In this document: positions 25,789 to 37,362 of the stretch, piece after piece
Numbering within the stretch: position 1 is the first letter of the stretch
How the letters are laid out: each line of letters starts with the position of its first letter
DNA from: Escallonia rubra
Taxonomy: Eukaryota > Streptophyta > Magnoliopsida > Escalloniales > Escalloniaceae
Reading direction: 5' to 3'
Length of the DNA: 64,000 nt
Assembly: GCA_033065855.1 (NCBI GenBank)
Contig: JAVXUO010003001.1
Span: 1,302,001 to 1,366,000 of the forward strand
Notes under the pieces: generated by a model
Database searches by the model: none
Told to the model about the DNA's origin: nothing
What the model saw: only the letters and a program-made list of their open reading frames with translations
Made by a program: the position numbers and the translations under genes

Positions 25789-28475
25789 CCCTTGATTTGG
25801 ACATTTTCTACACAGGGCTCAGTCGTAACAATGTTATCGAGTTGACCATGGAATAGGAAAAAGGCCTTCACATATGCTTGTAGAAATGTGTAGGCAGGAT
25901 GTCCTTCTTACTATCTTATACGTACGATAATCTTAAGATAATTAGTATAGCTATCTCACCCCCAGGAAGAATTAAGGAGGTTAACGTTGCTACTTAGAAA
26001 TAACGGGTCTATGGTGTACCACTTATCCGCTACCTTCCGTTTAGCTATGAATATAATACTCCATAGTATTTAAAGATCAAAATAGAACATGAACGGAGGT
26101 AGTGAGAAGGGATTTATCACTACAGTTAGAGCAGAAACATGACTTCGGATAGGAGACAGTAGAAAATATATGATTCGGGTAGCAACCCCTGCTCTGCTTG
26201 TAGAAAAAACTTACTCGAATATTGAGTAAATAAATCCATACACTTTTTTTTTATTTTTTATAGCTGCCAACATTTTTGCCGCAAAAGGTAAAGAAAAGGC
26301 GACCAAGCGGGTCCAGTTAAAGGCAACTCAAGCAATGGCAATAGTAATAAATGTGCTTATTGTAATAATTCTTAACCTAAAGCTCGAATTTTCATTTGAT
26401 CCTTCAATTTGCTATCTACCAATAGCAATTAAGACAAAGGACACCCAAACTTACTCTTTATATTTCAGTTACAAGGAATTTCCTCGTGCATAAAGTGACA
26501 TATTTTTTAAGTAACAATTTCCTTGACCGTGTTTTCCATTTTTTTTTCCTAATTTCCCGTGTATTAAAGGGTGGAAAAAACATATAGAGCAACCATTGTT
26601 TAAAAGTTGAGAATACTGGTACTAGATGCTGTACCACGAGGAACCCTAAAAGTATGAAGTTAAAGCAAGGTGGGACACTGGAATTTGGCTTTGGCTTTGC
26701 CTTTTGCACTAAGGTTCCCACTTAATAATAATAATAATAATCTAAGAATAGATACCTTAGCAGGTTGGTTGAACTTTATGGCAAAGAGCACATAATGAAA
26801 AGGCTAGTCCAAGATTGCTCTACTCAAAAAGGCTACCTAAGCTCAGCTGTAATTGCACGTGGTTCGCTAACATAATCAAGAAACCTGGTAAGGAGGTACA
26901 AATTCCACGAACATGGAAGTGAGAACTTGTCATTCGGGTTTGACTCAACTTCGATAAATGGAGTCGTCCCCGTGAACAAGAAGACACCACTTACTCCATC
27001 TTCTTCTTTTTTTTTTTTTTTTGGGCAAGACTTAGTCTATCTTCTTGATATACTGAATGTCATTTTAATAACGATTCATTATATAACTACACATAAGATA
27101 GGGAGAAAAAAAGTAGAGGGAGAGAGTGTACATTTTTTTTTTTACAAGTATAAGAACTGTATATTCCAAATGAAACGATGTACTTACAACCGTTTGATGT
27201 TAAAAGTCAAGATGACAGTTCCATCTTTTAAGCAATAAGAACAAAAATCAAGCCTAGACAGCCGGATGTTATACCTTATACAACAAAATAGGGAGACACA
27301 ATCCTAACATTAACGAGTTTTATACTTCCATTTATGCTGATAGAATCTGAGTTCCACCATTCACGATGCACAAAAAAAATTGCATGTCTAGCTTCGTGTG
27401 CCAAACCAACTGCCAAATCATGTCTTCCGGATAACTCTCGTGAAGTATATGCAGCATGTGCACCTAGGCTCTTATAACGCAAGTCAAAATATAAAGAGTT
27501 TTTAGGTGTTGTTGGGTGATTGTCTTGAGAATTTGCTTTTGATTTCTTTAAGCAATGCTAAAGAACATGTGACCGTTTACGTAGAGGATGGAGTATTGAT
27601 ATTTTTAATTTATGTTCTCAAATCGTAGAGTATATGATAAAGAAATGGTTTTGATAGTCATTTGTCGCAAAACCGCTTTTAGCAGCCGAGGGCGATAGAT
27701 GTATTTAGCAGCATTCTTCGCAACTTAACAACATGCTATTATAGAATTATCATATCGCTATTAAAGTATTATCATATGGGGAGATTCCTTGGGATAGTCA
27801 AACTCGCAACGAGAAAAGAAGTGAAGAAGGTTTTCTTAATGGATGTTCACTGCAAGCTACTACTATTCAAATGGAACATTAATGAACTTGACATATTCAA
27901 GATAGTGCCTGCCTGCATGACGTTGCACCTACGGCACATTTGATGTTCTTGAATCGAATTTATCAATTCTTGAACAGCTGAATTTATTTTTGCTGGGCAT
28001 GTCTTGTTTTGTGTATGCCTATTTAATGTGCATGAAAAGATATGCTCTTGTAATATCTTCAATGCTCTGTTCCATCACTTTCTTTAATTTTATATACCGA
28101 ACGGAACAGCAGTGCCATTTAAATGACTTCAACTGTCCCAAAAATAACCAGCAGTGCTGGACCAGCACTACTACAATTCATAAATATATTCGGGTTATGA
28201 ATACTTCACTATCTATGACCTATGATCTAGCCATGGCACTCCCTAGTCCAAGGTATACTCTTACAACGAGAGAAGCAATTATGGTTAGAACCTATTTTTT
28301 GTTAGCTACAACCATTATTAAATTAAATAAGAACGTTAGGATTGATAAAGTTCTCAATCTAACGGTGATAGTTATAATGTAGTGTAGCCGACAGATGAGA
28401 TGATAGGATAATAAAATCTTGACCCTTTGTTGTTTGGAAGACTCTCTATCTTGTTAGCTCTCAGTCGTCCGTTAC
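25789..28475. other. intergenic, no gene recognised
   Basis: AT-rich, with an ATA trinucleotide run near 26724-26741 and a poly-T run near 27005-27022 that may mark another truncated retroposon (TCCATCTT occurs on both sides, near 26996 and 27221). Longer frames such as 27990-28382 show no protein family features. Confidence 0.4.
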
Positions 28476-28489
28476 ACCCCGTCTTATGT

Positions 28490-28720
28490 TTTTTTTTTTT
28501 TTGAGAGAAAAAAGTAGAAATATATACCCATATATGAAACAGTCGAATATACAAGAAGGAAAGTAGTACCTATCGCCATGGCTCTTTCCAAGATACTAAA
28601 ACTGACTACAATAAAAACTAGTTACAACAACCCTGACTATAAGAATAAAAAACACCACAAGGAGATCAAGCAGCATTCCTGCGTTGGACATGTTGTATCT
28701 CAGAAACTCAGTCCTGACAA
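28490..28720 (-). mobile_element. 5'-truncated LINE copy with 14-bp target-site duplication
   Basis: A poly-T run then GAGAGAAAAAAGTAGAAATATATACC mirrors the 3' end of the full LINE at 32815 (GATAAAAGGTAGAAAATATATACC), and later blocks (ACTACAATAAAAACTA, AAAACACCAC) follow in the same order. The perfect direct repeat ACCCCGTCTTATGT is at 28476-28489 and 28721-28734. Only 3' UTR sequence is present. Confidence 0.8.
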
Positions 28721-28734
28721 ACCCCGTCTTATGT

Positions 28735-28770
28735 ATTACCGTTAAAAACGAATTACATGGTGAGGGTTCT

Positions 28771-28804
<34 letters not shown>

Positions 28805-29618
28805 TAGTTCTATGCATCTTTTGGATCTAACAAAACGTTGGTCGGTGAAATGCTTCCAAATGCACCCCTTACAACATGAAATCTGGATTATATTGTTTTC
28901 TGTGGAGTACGGAGGATGCTAGCTACAACGATGCAAAACAAACTGCCAAGTGAATTCCCTCATCATGTGAATGAGCTTGTTCCTCTTTGGCAGGGTTCAA
29001 CCGGCACGACAAATTCTATTAGAGAGAGCATGGGCGGAACTCCATTCCCTTCGCTCTCCATGTGACAAGCACATGAATTTTCAGAAGTTCTATACTTTGC
29101 CCGGCTTCGGTGGTTTGCTCCCCATACACACTAGAGATGTAGATAAGTCGAGCCACATTGTCGAGCCTGATGAAGCTTAAAAATGCATCAAGCTTGACTT
29201 GATTTTTTTCGAGGGACCCGAGCTCAATCTTGATCTACTCTACCAAAAAATTCTTAGTTAATCGAGTACAGAAAAATAACTAGCTTCGGATTATGTTCAA
29301 GTTTGAATCATTTATAATTGTGTTGGTATGTATTCATTTTATTCGGTCTGCTTCGGGCCATGGATGTTTGGGTTGTGTGGTTTGTCATACGAGGTTACAT
29401 TGGGCCTTGTTAAGTTGATCATTACTCCGTTAGGCCATAACTGCTGGCGCTGCTCACTTTTAGCTCGGAACACCAAAACTCACTCAAACACCAAAACCAG
29501 ACTAGGGACATAACACTATCTGACACAAGAAACTGAGATCTTTATTCAGCTTATAGTAACTTAACAAAGTTACAGTTTACAAGTGACCCACTCGTTTCTT
29601 CGACAAGATTTTTCTATC
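28735..29618. other. intergenic downstream of the oxidoreductase
   Basis: Holds an (AG)15 microsatellite at 28772-28802 and the 3' flank of the minus-strand oxidoreductase. No other gene is seen. Confidence 0.5.
28772..28802. repeat. (AG)15 microsatellite
   Basis: A perfect uninterrupted dinucleotide run directly visible in the sequence. Confidence 0.95.
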
Positions 29619-32600
29619 CTACCGCTTTCTGCCTCTAGAAAATCTGGCCGGACTGAAAGGAGTGAGATCAACAAGACTAGCTCGACCATCCACCACAAGC
29701 TCAGCCACGGCAGCCCCAGTTGCGGGGCCATTGAGAATACCCCAACAATTATGCCCAGTTGCCACGTAACACCCCTTCACCCCCGGAACCTCGCCTATCA
29801 CCGGTGCACTGTCGTCCGTGCAAGGCAAGAAGCACGCTTGCTCGGCTGTTACTCTCGCTCCTTCCCCGAAATGGCTTGAAACGGTCTTAGCCACACTCTT
29901 AAGCACCCGTATCGATTCTGGGTTTGGCACTATCTGTTGAGGGTCGTCAGGGACCTCGGCTTCGGCAGACATCCCGCATAAGTACACCTCTCCTATCAAT
30001 TCAATCACCAAACCAAAACTTCAATTTGATGATTCATGCAGGGCCATTAAGGCATTGACAAATACTGATCAATATGGTTGTAAAACAACAGTGGGGCAGT
30101 TAAAAAGGAAATGGGTATAAGTGTATAATACATGAATGAATGAATGAAGTTTTCATTCTGAGAGTCAAGAAAACAACAACTTTGGCACGAGTAGAGGAGA
30201 AACATATAGTTACACTTATCCTCCAAAAGCCATTCTACGACATTCTTGCTAAGTTAGGGCTATGAATCATGCATACAGATACGACATTCTGCAAATACAG
30301 TGATCCTCCAAAAGCCAGATATATAAGTTACCAACATGAAAAGGATGCAGCTCAGCGGTGATGATATTTTTATCAACTAAACTCATACACTACATAATTA
30401 GTGTAACACCTCATTCCAAGAATTACGACAATATAGAGAAATCTTATAGCACACAGAGCAATACAAAACATGAATTTTCACATATCTGGCAACTGTTAAT
30501 TGTAACTCGTGGAATAACAAAAGCACATAAAGATGAGGAGGAAAAAATGTTATACCACACAAAGCAATAAAAAGTGTACAAGTCCACGTGTTAACTACAT
30601 TCGCAGGTAAAAAGTATCCAAGAGAGAAACAAATCAAGATTGAGAGAAAGGGCAGGAGACGGAGCAACCTCATGCCAGTGCCCAAGGGATGACAATGGGA
30701 GGAGCAGAGAGATAGAGAAAGCAAGTGCAACTGAATTATGGTCGTGCAACCCCTTCAAAACGGAGAATGATCCTTGGGCTGGCAATTAAGGGCATTCCCC
30801 ATCCTCGCCGGATCGTGGGCAGACACCCCTAGACTCTGCTCCAGGCTCGGGGAGACCCTAAGGTCGCGATCCTTTCAGAAGGTGGAGTTCCGAAAGGCCT
30901 TACGACCTTCCATGTCCAAAGCGCAAAGTCAAGGGCGGGCTGCACCTCTCTAACTCCACAGAGTGGTAAGCTGATCCCTTGGTAGGTGATAACGCCTACA
31001 ATGACCCCATAGTATTGTCATCAGGTGCTTCCCCGTTCAGGGTAGAGTTCTCCAATGAACGTATCCACCCCCAAGGGGAGGATATGCATCGCTTTCCCGT
31101 TGATCCATGTGACAGTAAACAAACCATATATACACAGCCCATATTATATTTTTCCTGTTAAATCTCATCATCCTAAACAAGCAAGTGGTACACAGAAAAA
31201 GGAGGTAGAACCAGGGGTCAGAGCGAATAGGAACCACCCATCAGCCACCACCGCAAGGAGGAAGGATTTGAGCAAAATGCCAAACCAATATAATTTCACT
31301 AATAAAAGGTCTCTCCACATCAACGAAAACATGGGTACTTGGTGGAGCCTATGGGTGCTAAGATCTAAAGTCGAGGAGCAGCTATAAGTTGCTTTGGTTA
31401 CACAATCCATGCTTCTAGGTGAAGATTTAACAACAATAAGGTTTCTAGACTATGGATCGTGATCCATTGCTAACGCTAGCACCGTCCGCTACATAATGTA
31501 GCGGACGGCCAATTATCGTCCGCTACATTATGTAGCGGATGGCCAAACAGCACTAGCAACAGTGCTAGCGCTAGCAATGGATCACGATCCCTAGACTATG
31601 GATTGTTGTATACTTTTATTCGAGTTTAAAATTACAGTCGATCCTCTTATATCTAACGGCCAGAGAGGATTCATATATTATGCTATCTTATTAGAGGTGT
31701 TAACTACATGTTTCTCCAAACACTTGTAACAAATTAGAAAGTGCAAAAAGCATAACATTAACCTTTTTTGTACGTGCTTGCTTCATAAACCACAACATTT
31801 GCTAACCAACCAAACAAACAAACAAAAGAGAAATCAGAATGCACGATACATACCAGTTGGACGGGGATACACTTCAGGGTCCAAGGGCTTCCCTCCCTGA
31901 GCCGAATAGTAACTCAAGAACAAAGCATGAGGAGTAATGGCATCAGGCTCCTTGGGTTCCAAAACTATGCTATGGGCCTTAAGCCCATACACCCTAAAAA
32001 GTGACGACAACAACGACAGCTTACTAGTCCACGGCCCAAGAGCCAACACCACGGCATCAGCCTCCACCACCTCGCGACCCTCCAGCGCCACCGCCCTCAC
32101 CCTCCCCTCCTCCACCTCCACCCTCTCCAACTTCCCAATCACCACCTCCACTCCATACAGCGACATCGCCTTCGACAACAACGCTCGCGTAAAAAGCTGG
32201 GGATGCACTTGGGCCGTGGTCTCCGTCGTCCCAATGGGCCGAGCATTCCCAGATGGGCCGTCAACCCACGAAGGAAGTTTTGAGCTTAGCCTTCTCCCGT
32301 GGGCTGGCTCTGATTCGGTGATGGAGAGGCTTAGGGTGTCGAGCGGGCGGTAGCCGTAGGATTGAGGGCCGTTGAGCTCTCGGGCGAGCGAACGGTGGAG
32401 ATTGAAGCTGGCGCGGGCGAGGGAGGAGAGGGGGCCGCCGTCGCACCAGTCGAGGGCTAGGAACCCGCCGGCCTTGCCGGAGGCTGCGCAGGCGATGGAA
32501 GATTTCTCGATTAGGGTCACGGCGGCGCCCTTCTTGGCGAGGAAGTACGCGGTGCAGACCCCGATGACTCCGCCGCCGCATACCACCACCCGTTTTGGTG

Positions 32601-32727
32601 GCTTGTGTTGCTCCTCCATTAACGGTGATCGTGATGATGATGATCGGATCACGGTGACCGACGGGATTTTAGGTGTTTGGATTTTTCTGAGTGAACAGTG
32701 TATAAGTGGCGATGATGTCACCGACAT
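29619..32727 (-). CDS. FAD-dependent oxidoreductase, D-amino-acid-oxidase-like fold
   Basis: Two exons on the minus strand, 32727-31854 and 29992-29619, with a 1.86 kb GT-AG phase-1 intron, give 415 residues. The first about 40 residues are Ser/Arg-rich without acidic residues (SLRKIQTPKIPSVTVIRSSSSRS), like a plastid or mitochondrial transit peptide. A dinucleotide-binding motif (RVVVCGGGVIGVCTAYFLAKKG) and the acidic end of the second strand (TLIEK) show FAD binding. The C-terminal half has APVIGEVPGVKGCYVATGHNCWGILNGPATG, the FAD-closing region of the DAO family. The protein resembles the poorly characterised TDA3-type oxidoreductases found in fungi and plants. The substrate is unknown. 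A hairpin transposon sits inside the intron, and the rest of the intron (30780-31130) contains an unassigned, more GC-rich segment. Confidence 0.92.
31454..31590. mobile_element. 137-bp hairpin MULE-type MITE with 9-bp target-site duplication
   Basis: The ends are 29-bp inverted repeats with one mismatch: GGATCGTGATCCATTGCTA at the left and its complement at 31562-31590. The 9-bp duplication CTAGACTAT is at 31445-31453 and 31591-31599. A 9-bp duplication is the hallmark of the Mutator superfamily. Inside are two successive near-perfect palindromes, TCCGCTACATAATGTAGCGGA (21 bp, split here as TCCGCTACAT and ATGTAGCGGA) and a copy with one central base changed. The whole element could fold into a nested hairpin. 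It lies in the intron of the oxidoreductase gene. Confidence 0.88.
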
Positions 32728-32848
32728 GCTTATCTAAGTTTGGGCTGATATGGACACGTGTACGAGACCCCTCTCTACTAGCTTGGTACTTCTTGCAAAA
32801 TATTTTTTCAGTTTTTTTTTTTGATAAAAGGTAGAAAATATATACCAA

Positions 32849-32869
32849 GGGGGGGGGGGGGGGGGGGGG
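32849..32869. repeat. 21-bp G homopolymer in the LINE 3' UTR
   Basis: An uninterrupted G run on the plus strand (C run in the LINE transcript). The related truncated copy at 28490 has CATATATG at the matching place. Confidence 0.9.
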
Positions 32870-33005
32870 AGTATACAAAGAGTAGAAAAGTGGTTGACAA
32901 CCCCAACCACCAGAGTAAAAGTAGCCAAGACTTCAACCGTTTAGAGACGACTACAAAATAAACTACAGGAACAAAACACCACGTGGGTAGACATCAACCC
33001 AAGCA

Positions 33006-36000
33006 TCAATCGGAATGACGATCTGCAGGTAGTAGCCAATCCTGCTGAGCACCTAATCCCAATCGACAGGCAAAAGTAGCGAGAGCTGACGACAGACCGA
33101 GTACGGCTGCAGTACCCATGGCAATATGCACTGAGTGCATCTTCCTATAGCTAACAGTCATCGCAGACCAAATATGTATATCAGTTCCAGGAGGAGGAGG
33201 GCTACTCTGAATCTGATGCACGATGTGAGAGAGGGCAAGTAAGACAATAATATGACGGAGTTTAGCAGTATGAGCCCAATGAATAGCAAAATGAACAGCA
33301 GTAGCAGTAGCTAGTAAATAATCTAATGCTGTGCAAACCGTAGAACAAGCACCCACTGGGACCCAAGAGCAGTTGAGCAAGACCAAACCAATACCAAACT
33401 GGTGAGCATCCGCACCAGGTTTGATAGAGATAGAACAGAAGGTTGGTGAGGAGGGGATGGGACAAGGGCAGGAAGGCAAGGCGAAGAGGGGGAGCAAGGG
33501 GGGGTGGAAATGCTCAAGAGGAAGCAGGCAGGTAGAGTGGCTGGGGGCCATGCAATGGAGAGCTCGGTACTCGCGCCGATGAATTTTCCGGATACAAGTA
33601 GAGAAAATGTGAGTGGAACGGATACTAAGGAAAGTGGCACGGGCCTTTGTCACTAAAGTAGTGGGAATAAAGTTTTCGTGTTTGAACACTACCGCATTCC
33701 TTCCAAGCCAGATGTGCCAAAGCCCAAGCATAATCCAAAGGAAACGCATCAGAACGGTCGAGTGGTAGAAAAGTGCCTTCTGGAGCCAGTGCACAAGCCA
33801 GACTTTCACAGAGCCCAAACTCAAACCTGAAGAGTGAGAAGGTTGGTCGGTGAGCCAGAATAGCTTAACACGGTCACAGCCCAGGAATAGATGGAAATGT
33901 GTTTCAACAGAAAGGGAACAAAGGGGGCATGCTTCCAATACTGGGCAGTGGCGTTTACGTAAGGCAGTCATGAGAGGTAAACGTTCATGTATTAGCTGCC
34001 AAAGGAAGTATTTGATTTTCTCAGGGATGGGAAGGCGCCAGAGTTTCTTCCAAACCTGCGGGTTGAGGGTCGGTACTGAGGACTTCAAGCTGGAGAGGGC
34101 GAGCTGGTAGTAGGATGTCTTAATTTGGAATCTGCCCGCGCACTCATGAGGCCAGAATCTAACATCTTGAGTGAATGGAGGACTAAGATCCAAGCTAAGT
34201 ATCTTAGCGACCAGTTCAGGGGGAAATAGGCTGAACAGTAACCGAACATTCCAAATCCGAGAGGTTGGGAGGAAGAGGTGGCAGAGTTTAAAGTGAGAGG
34301 TAAGGGGTCGGCAATGGATTAGCATTTCAGTAGGAGTAACAGATGGCAACCACCAGTCCATCCATACTGAGATAGATCTCCCATCCCCAATGTGCCACTG
34401 GATGCCCTGTTTTAGAGTGCGCTGACCCACCAACAAACTACGCCATGCCCAAGACCCAACGCGAGTAGCCCTAACGTCAAGGAAGTTTTTGGAAGCGAAA
34501 TAACGACCTTTGAGGACTCGGGCAAGGAGGGAGCTAGGTTGATTCCATAGCTTCCAGGCTTGTTTGGTAAGTAAAGCTTGGTTAAATAGCCGAAAGTTTC
34601 GAAAACCAAGCCCACCAAGGCTTTTAGGTAGGCAAAGCGAGGGCCAAGAAACCCAGTGAATTGACGTACGATTCGCCTCGCCAGACCACCAAAAGCGAGC
34701 TAAAATTTGATCAAGCTGAGAACAGGTGTGCACAGGAAAACGATAAACCGACATGTAGTGGACTAGAACAGAAGAAAGAACAGAATGTATGAGAGTAGCT
34801 CGCCCAGCCTTATTGAGAAGGAGGCCAAGCCAATGTGCACATCTATCTTGTACCCGACTAACAAGACCGCGGAAGATGTCTTTTTTCTGTGAGAGAATAT
34901 CTAGGTTAATGCCCAAATATTTACCAAAGGAAGGAGTGCTCTGGAAGTCAAAGCCCCGCTCAATAATTTCTTTAGTAGAACTGGAAGCATTAGGGCTGAT
35001 GCAAAGGGAAGATTTGCTCCAATTAATACGGTGGCCCGAAAAATTGCAGTAGCAGGTGAGGATCGACTTTAGGCCTTCAATTTGATTACTGACATCTTTG
35101 TTCAGGCGTAAGAAAAGGTACAGATCATCAGCATACATAAGGTGAGTGATAGACGGTGAGGTTTTACCAGCTTTGATGCCTTCGAGTTGGCCCCGGCGCT
35201 CTGCTGCCAGGAGGGCTGCTGATAAAATCTCAGAGCTGAGGATAAAGAGGTAAGGGGAAAGCGGGTCGCCTTGTCGTAAGCCACATGAAGGCTGAAAACG
35301 AGATGTAGGAGCACCATTAACTAAAACTGAATATGAGACTGTGGACACACATTGAAGAAGCAAGGTGACCAAATGATTGGGGAACCCCAGGCGTGAGAGC
35401 GTAGATTGCAAAAATTCCCAATTCAAGCGATCAAATGCCTTACTCAGGTCAAGCTTTAAAGCGATTAAGATGACTCTTCCCTTTTTCCGCCGACGGACAC
35501 AGTCAGTGAGTTCCTGGGCTAACATGATGTTATCGGAAATACAACGGCCAGGGACGAAGGCATTTTGGAAAGGGGAGATAAGGTCTTTCATCAAAGGATT
35601 AAGGCGATTGACCAGGACCCGGGAAATAATTTTGTAAATGACGTTACATAAGCTGATGGGTCGAAAATCAGAGGCTACAGTCGGGAAACGAATTTTTGGG
35701 ACTAGGGCGATAAAAGAACTATTGGTTTCACGGAGCATCCGGCCAGACTGCAGGAAAGAAAGAACAGCTCGTATGACCAACGGGCCTAAGGAATTCCAGC
35801 ATTGCTGATAAAGGACCGCGGGAATGCCGTCTGGTCCAGGTGACTTGAAATGGCCCAGCTGGGCAGCAGCTAACCTAATTTCAGCAGAGGTGTAGGGCTG
35901 CATAAGATGGGTCCGATGGGCAGCAGAGAGTACAGGAACTGGCATACTGGATAGGTAGGAAGTCAGGTCAACGCCCGAGGGGAGGGTAGGGGGCACGGGA

Positions 36001-37202
36001 GTATACAGAGCACTAAAAAAGGAAAGGAGATAGGAGCGGATTTCGAAGATGTCATGCAATTCAGAACCCTGATCTGTGGTGATGAAGTGAATATGATTAC
36101 GACGACGCCTGATAATGGTGGAGGTGTGAAACAGTTTAGTATTACGATCACCGTCGTCGAGCCAGGAAATCTTGGAGCGCTGAGCCCAGTAAATACGTTC
36201 ACAGGCAAGCAAAAAATCTAACCGATGGCGAGCCTGGAAGTCCAAAGTTCTGCTGGTCTCAGAGGTGGCAACCGAGGTTTGGAAAACCAAAAGGGAAGCT
36301 TTAACAGCTTTAATCTGGGCGAGTAAGTTCCCAAAGCCTCTTAGGCTCCAACTATGCAACGTTGTCAAAATAGCTTACAGGCACCGCATGAGATGAAACA
36401 AAGGAGAGCCCACAGGGGTACTAGAACAAATTCGGTGAATGATCGGACGACAGGTGGGATCAGAGAGCCACATAGCCTCAAAACGATGGGGACTAGGGAA
36501 AAAATGGGTTGGCGGTGAGGTGTCACATAGGATAGGCGCATGATCCGAGCGTTGGATAGCCAAGTTGGTTGCTGTGGCTGAGCCATAGAGAACAAGCCAG
36601 TCTGGCGAGGCCATAACTCGATCCAGTTTTTCAAAAACAAAACCTCGCTCAGGAGAACCACGAGCCCACGTGAACGGAGGTCCCACCCAGCCGATGTCGG
36701 ATAGACTAAATTGTTCAAGGAAATCGCGAAAGCATTGCACTCCCGGGATGATGTGAGCGTTGGCGCCGGTTTTTTCATCAGGATTCAGTACTTGGTTGAA
36801 ATCACCGCTGAGGCATAATGGTCCGCAACACTCATTAAGCATAGAGGCAATTAGTGCCCACGTGCTACCACGAGATTGGACATGAGGATGACCGTAGACA
36901 AATCCAAAGAAAACCGGAGGACTAAAGCTCTGAGTAATGATACAATTAGGGTGCACATGCAGGACGATTAAATCCATAGGCGATCTCCAACCAAGCCATA
37001 AGCCTCCGCTCAAACCCACAGGGTCAAGCCCAGTAAAGTGAACGAACCCCTCCTTATGAAAAAAGGACATAACTTTACAGAAAGGCATCCGGGTTTCCAT
37101 TAAGAAAATGATATCCGGATTATGTACATGGATCAATGACAGTGCTATCTGAACTGTAGCGGGCTGACCCAAACCCCCACAATTCCAGCAGAGAAATTTC
37201 AT
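33006..37202 (-). pseudogene. LINE ORF2: endonuclease, reverse transcriptase, RNase H-like tail; one nonsense codon
   Basis: Starts at ATG 37202. Residues 1-230 are an APE-type endonuclease with WNCGGLG, METR, SGDFNQVL and SDHAPI. An in-frame TAA at 36377-36375 (codon 276) stops the frame; the same frame then runs open for 1122 codons to 33006. That part carries the reverse transcriptase with KSPGPDGIP, KLDLSKAFDRL, GLRQGDPLSPYLFIL and the catalytic MYADDLYLF (YADD at 35135-35124), a zf-RVT zinc motif (CPVLEACPLCSL...HLFLGC) and an RNase H-like tail. In the tail the catalytic acids are missing: SISIKPGA replaces the usual NVDGA, ALDYLLATATA the AE helix, and IIVLLALSHIV the ESDS strand. The role would be target-primed reverse transcription of the element's own RNA. 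As it stands it is non-functional unless the stop is suppressed. Confidence 0.92.
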
Positions 37203-37362
37203 TGGGAGTCGCGTGATTGGAAAGGCCCAATCACGAAAGCCCTCAGAGCGGATAAAGAGTTACGAAAGGGAATAAGCGCGTCCGTGCCCAAGTCAAACCC
37301 CAACAGATGAGTTATAGCAATATCAGGCAAAGCAGAATATGTAAGGCGAACAGCAGTAAAAA

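Noticed and set aside
27990..28382. A 130-codon plus-strand frame
   Set aside because: AT-rich, low-information composition with no domain, no splice context and no promoter.
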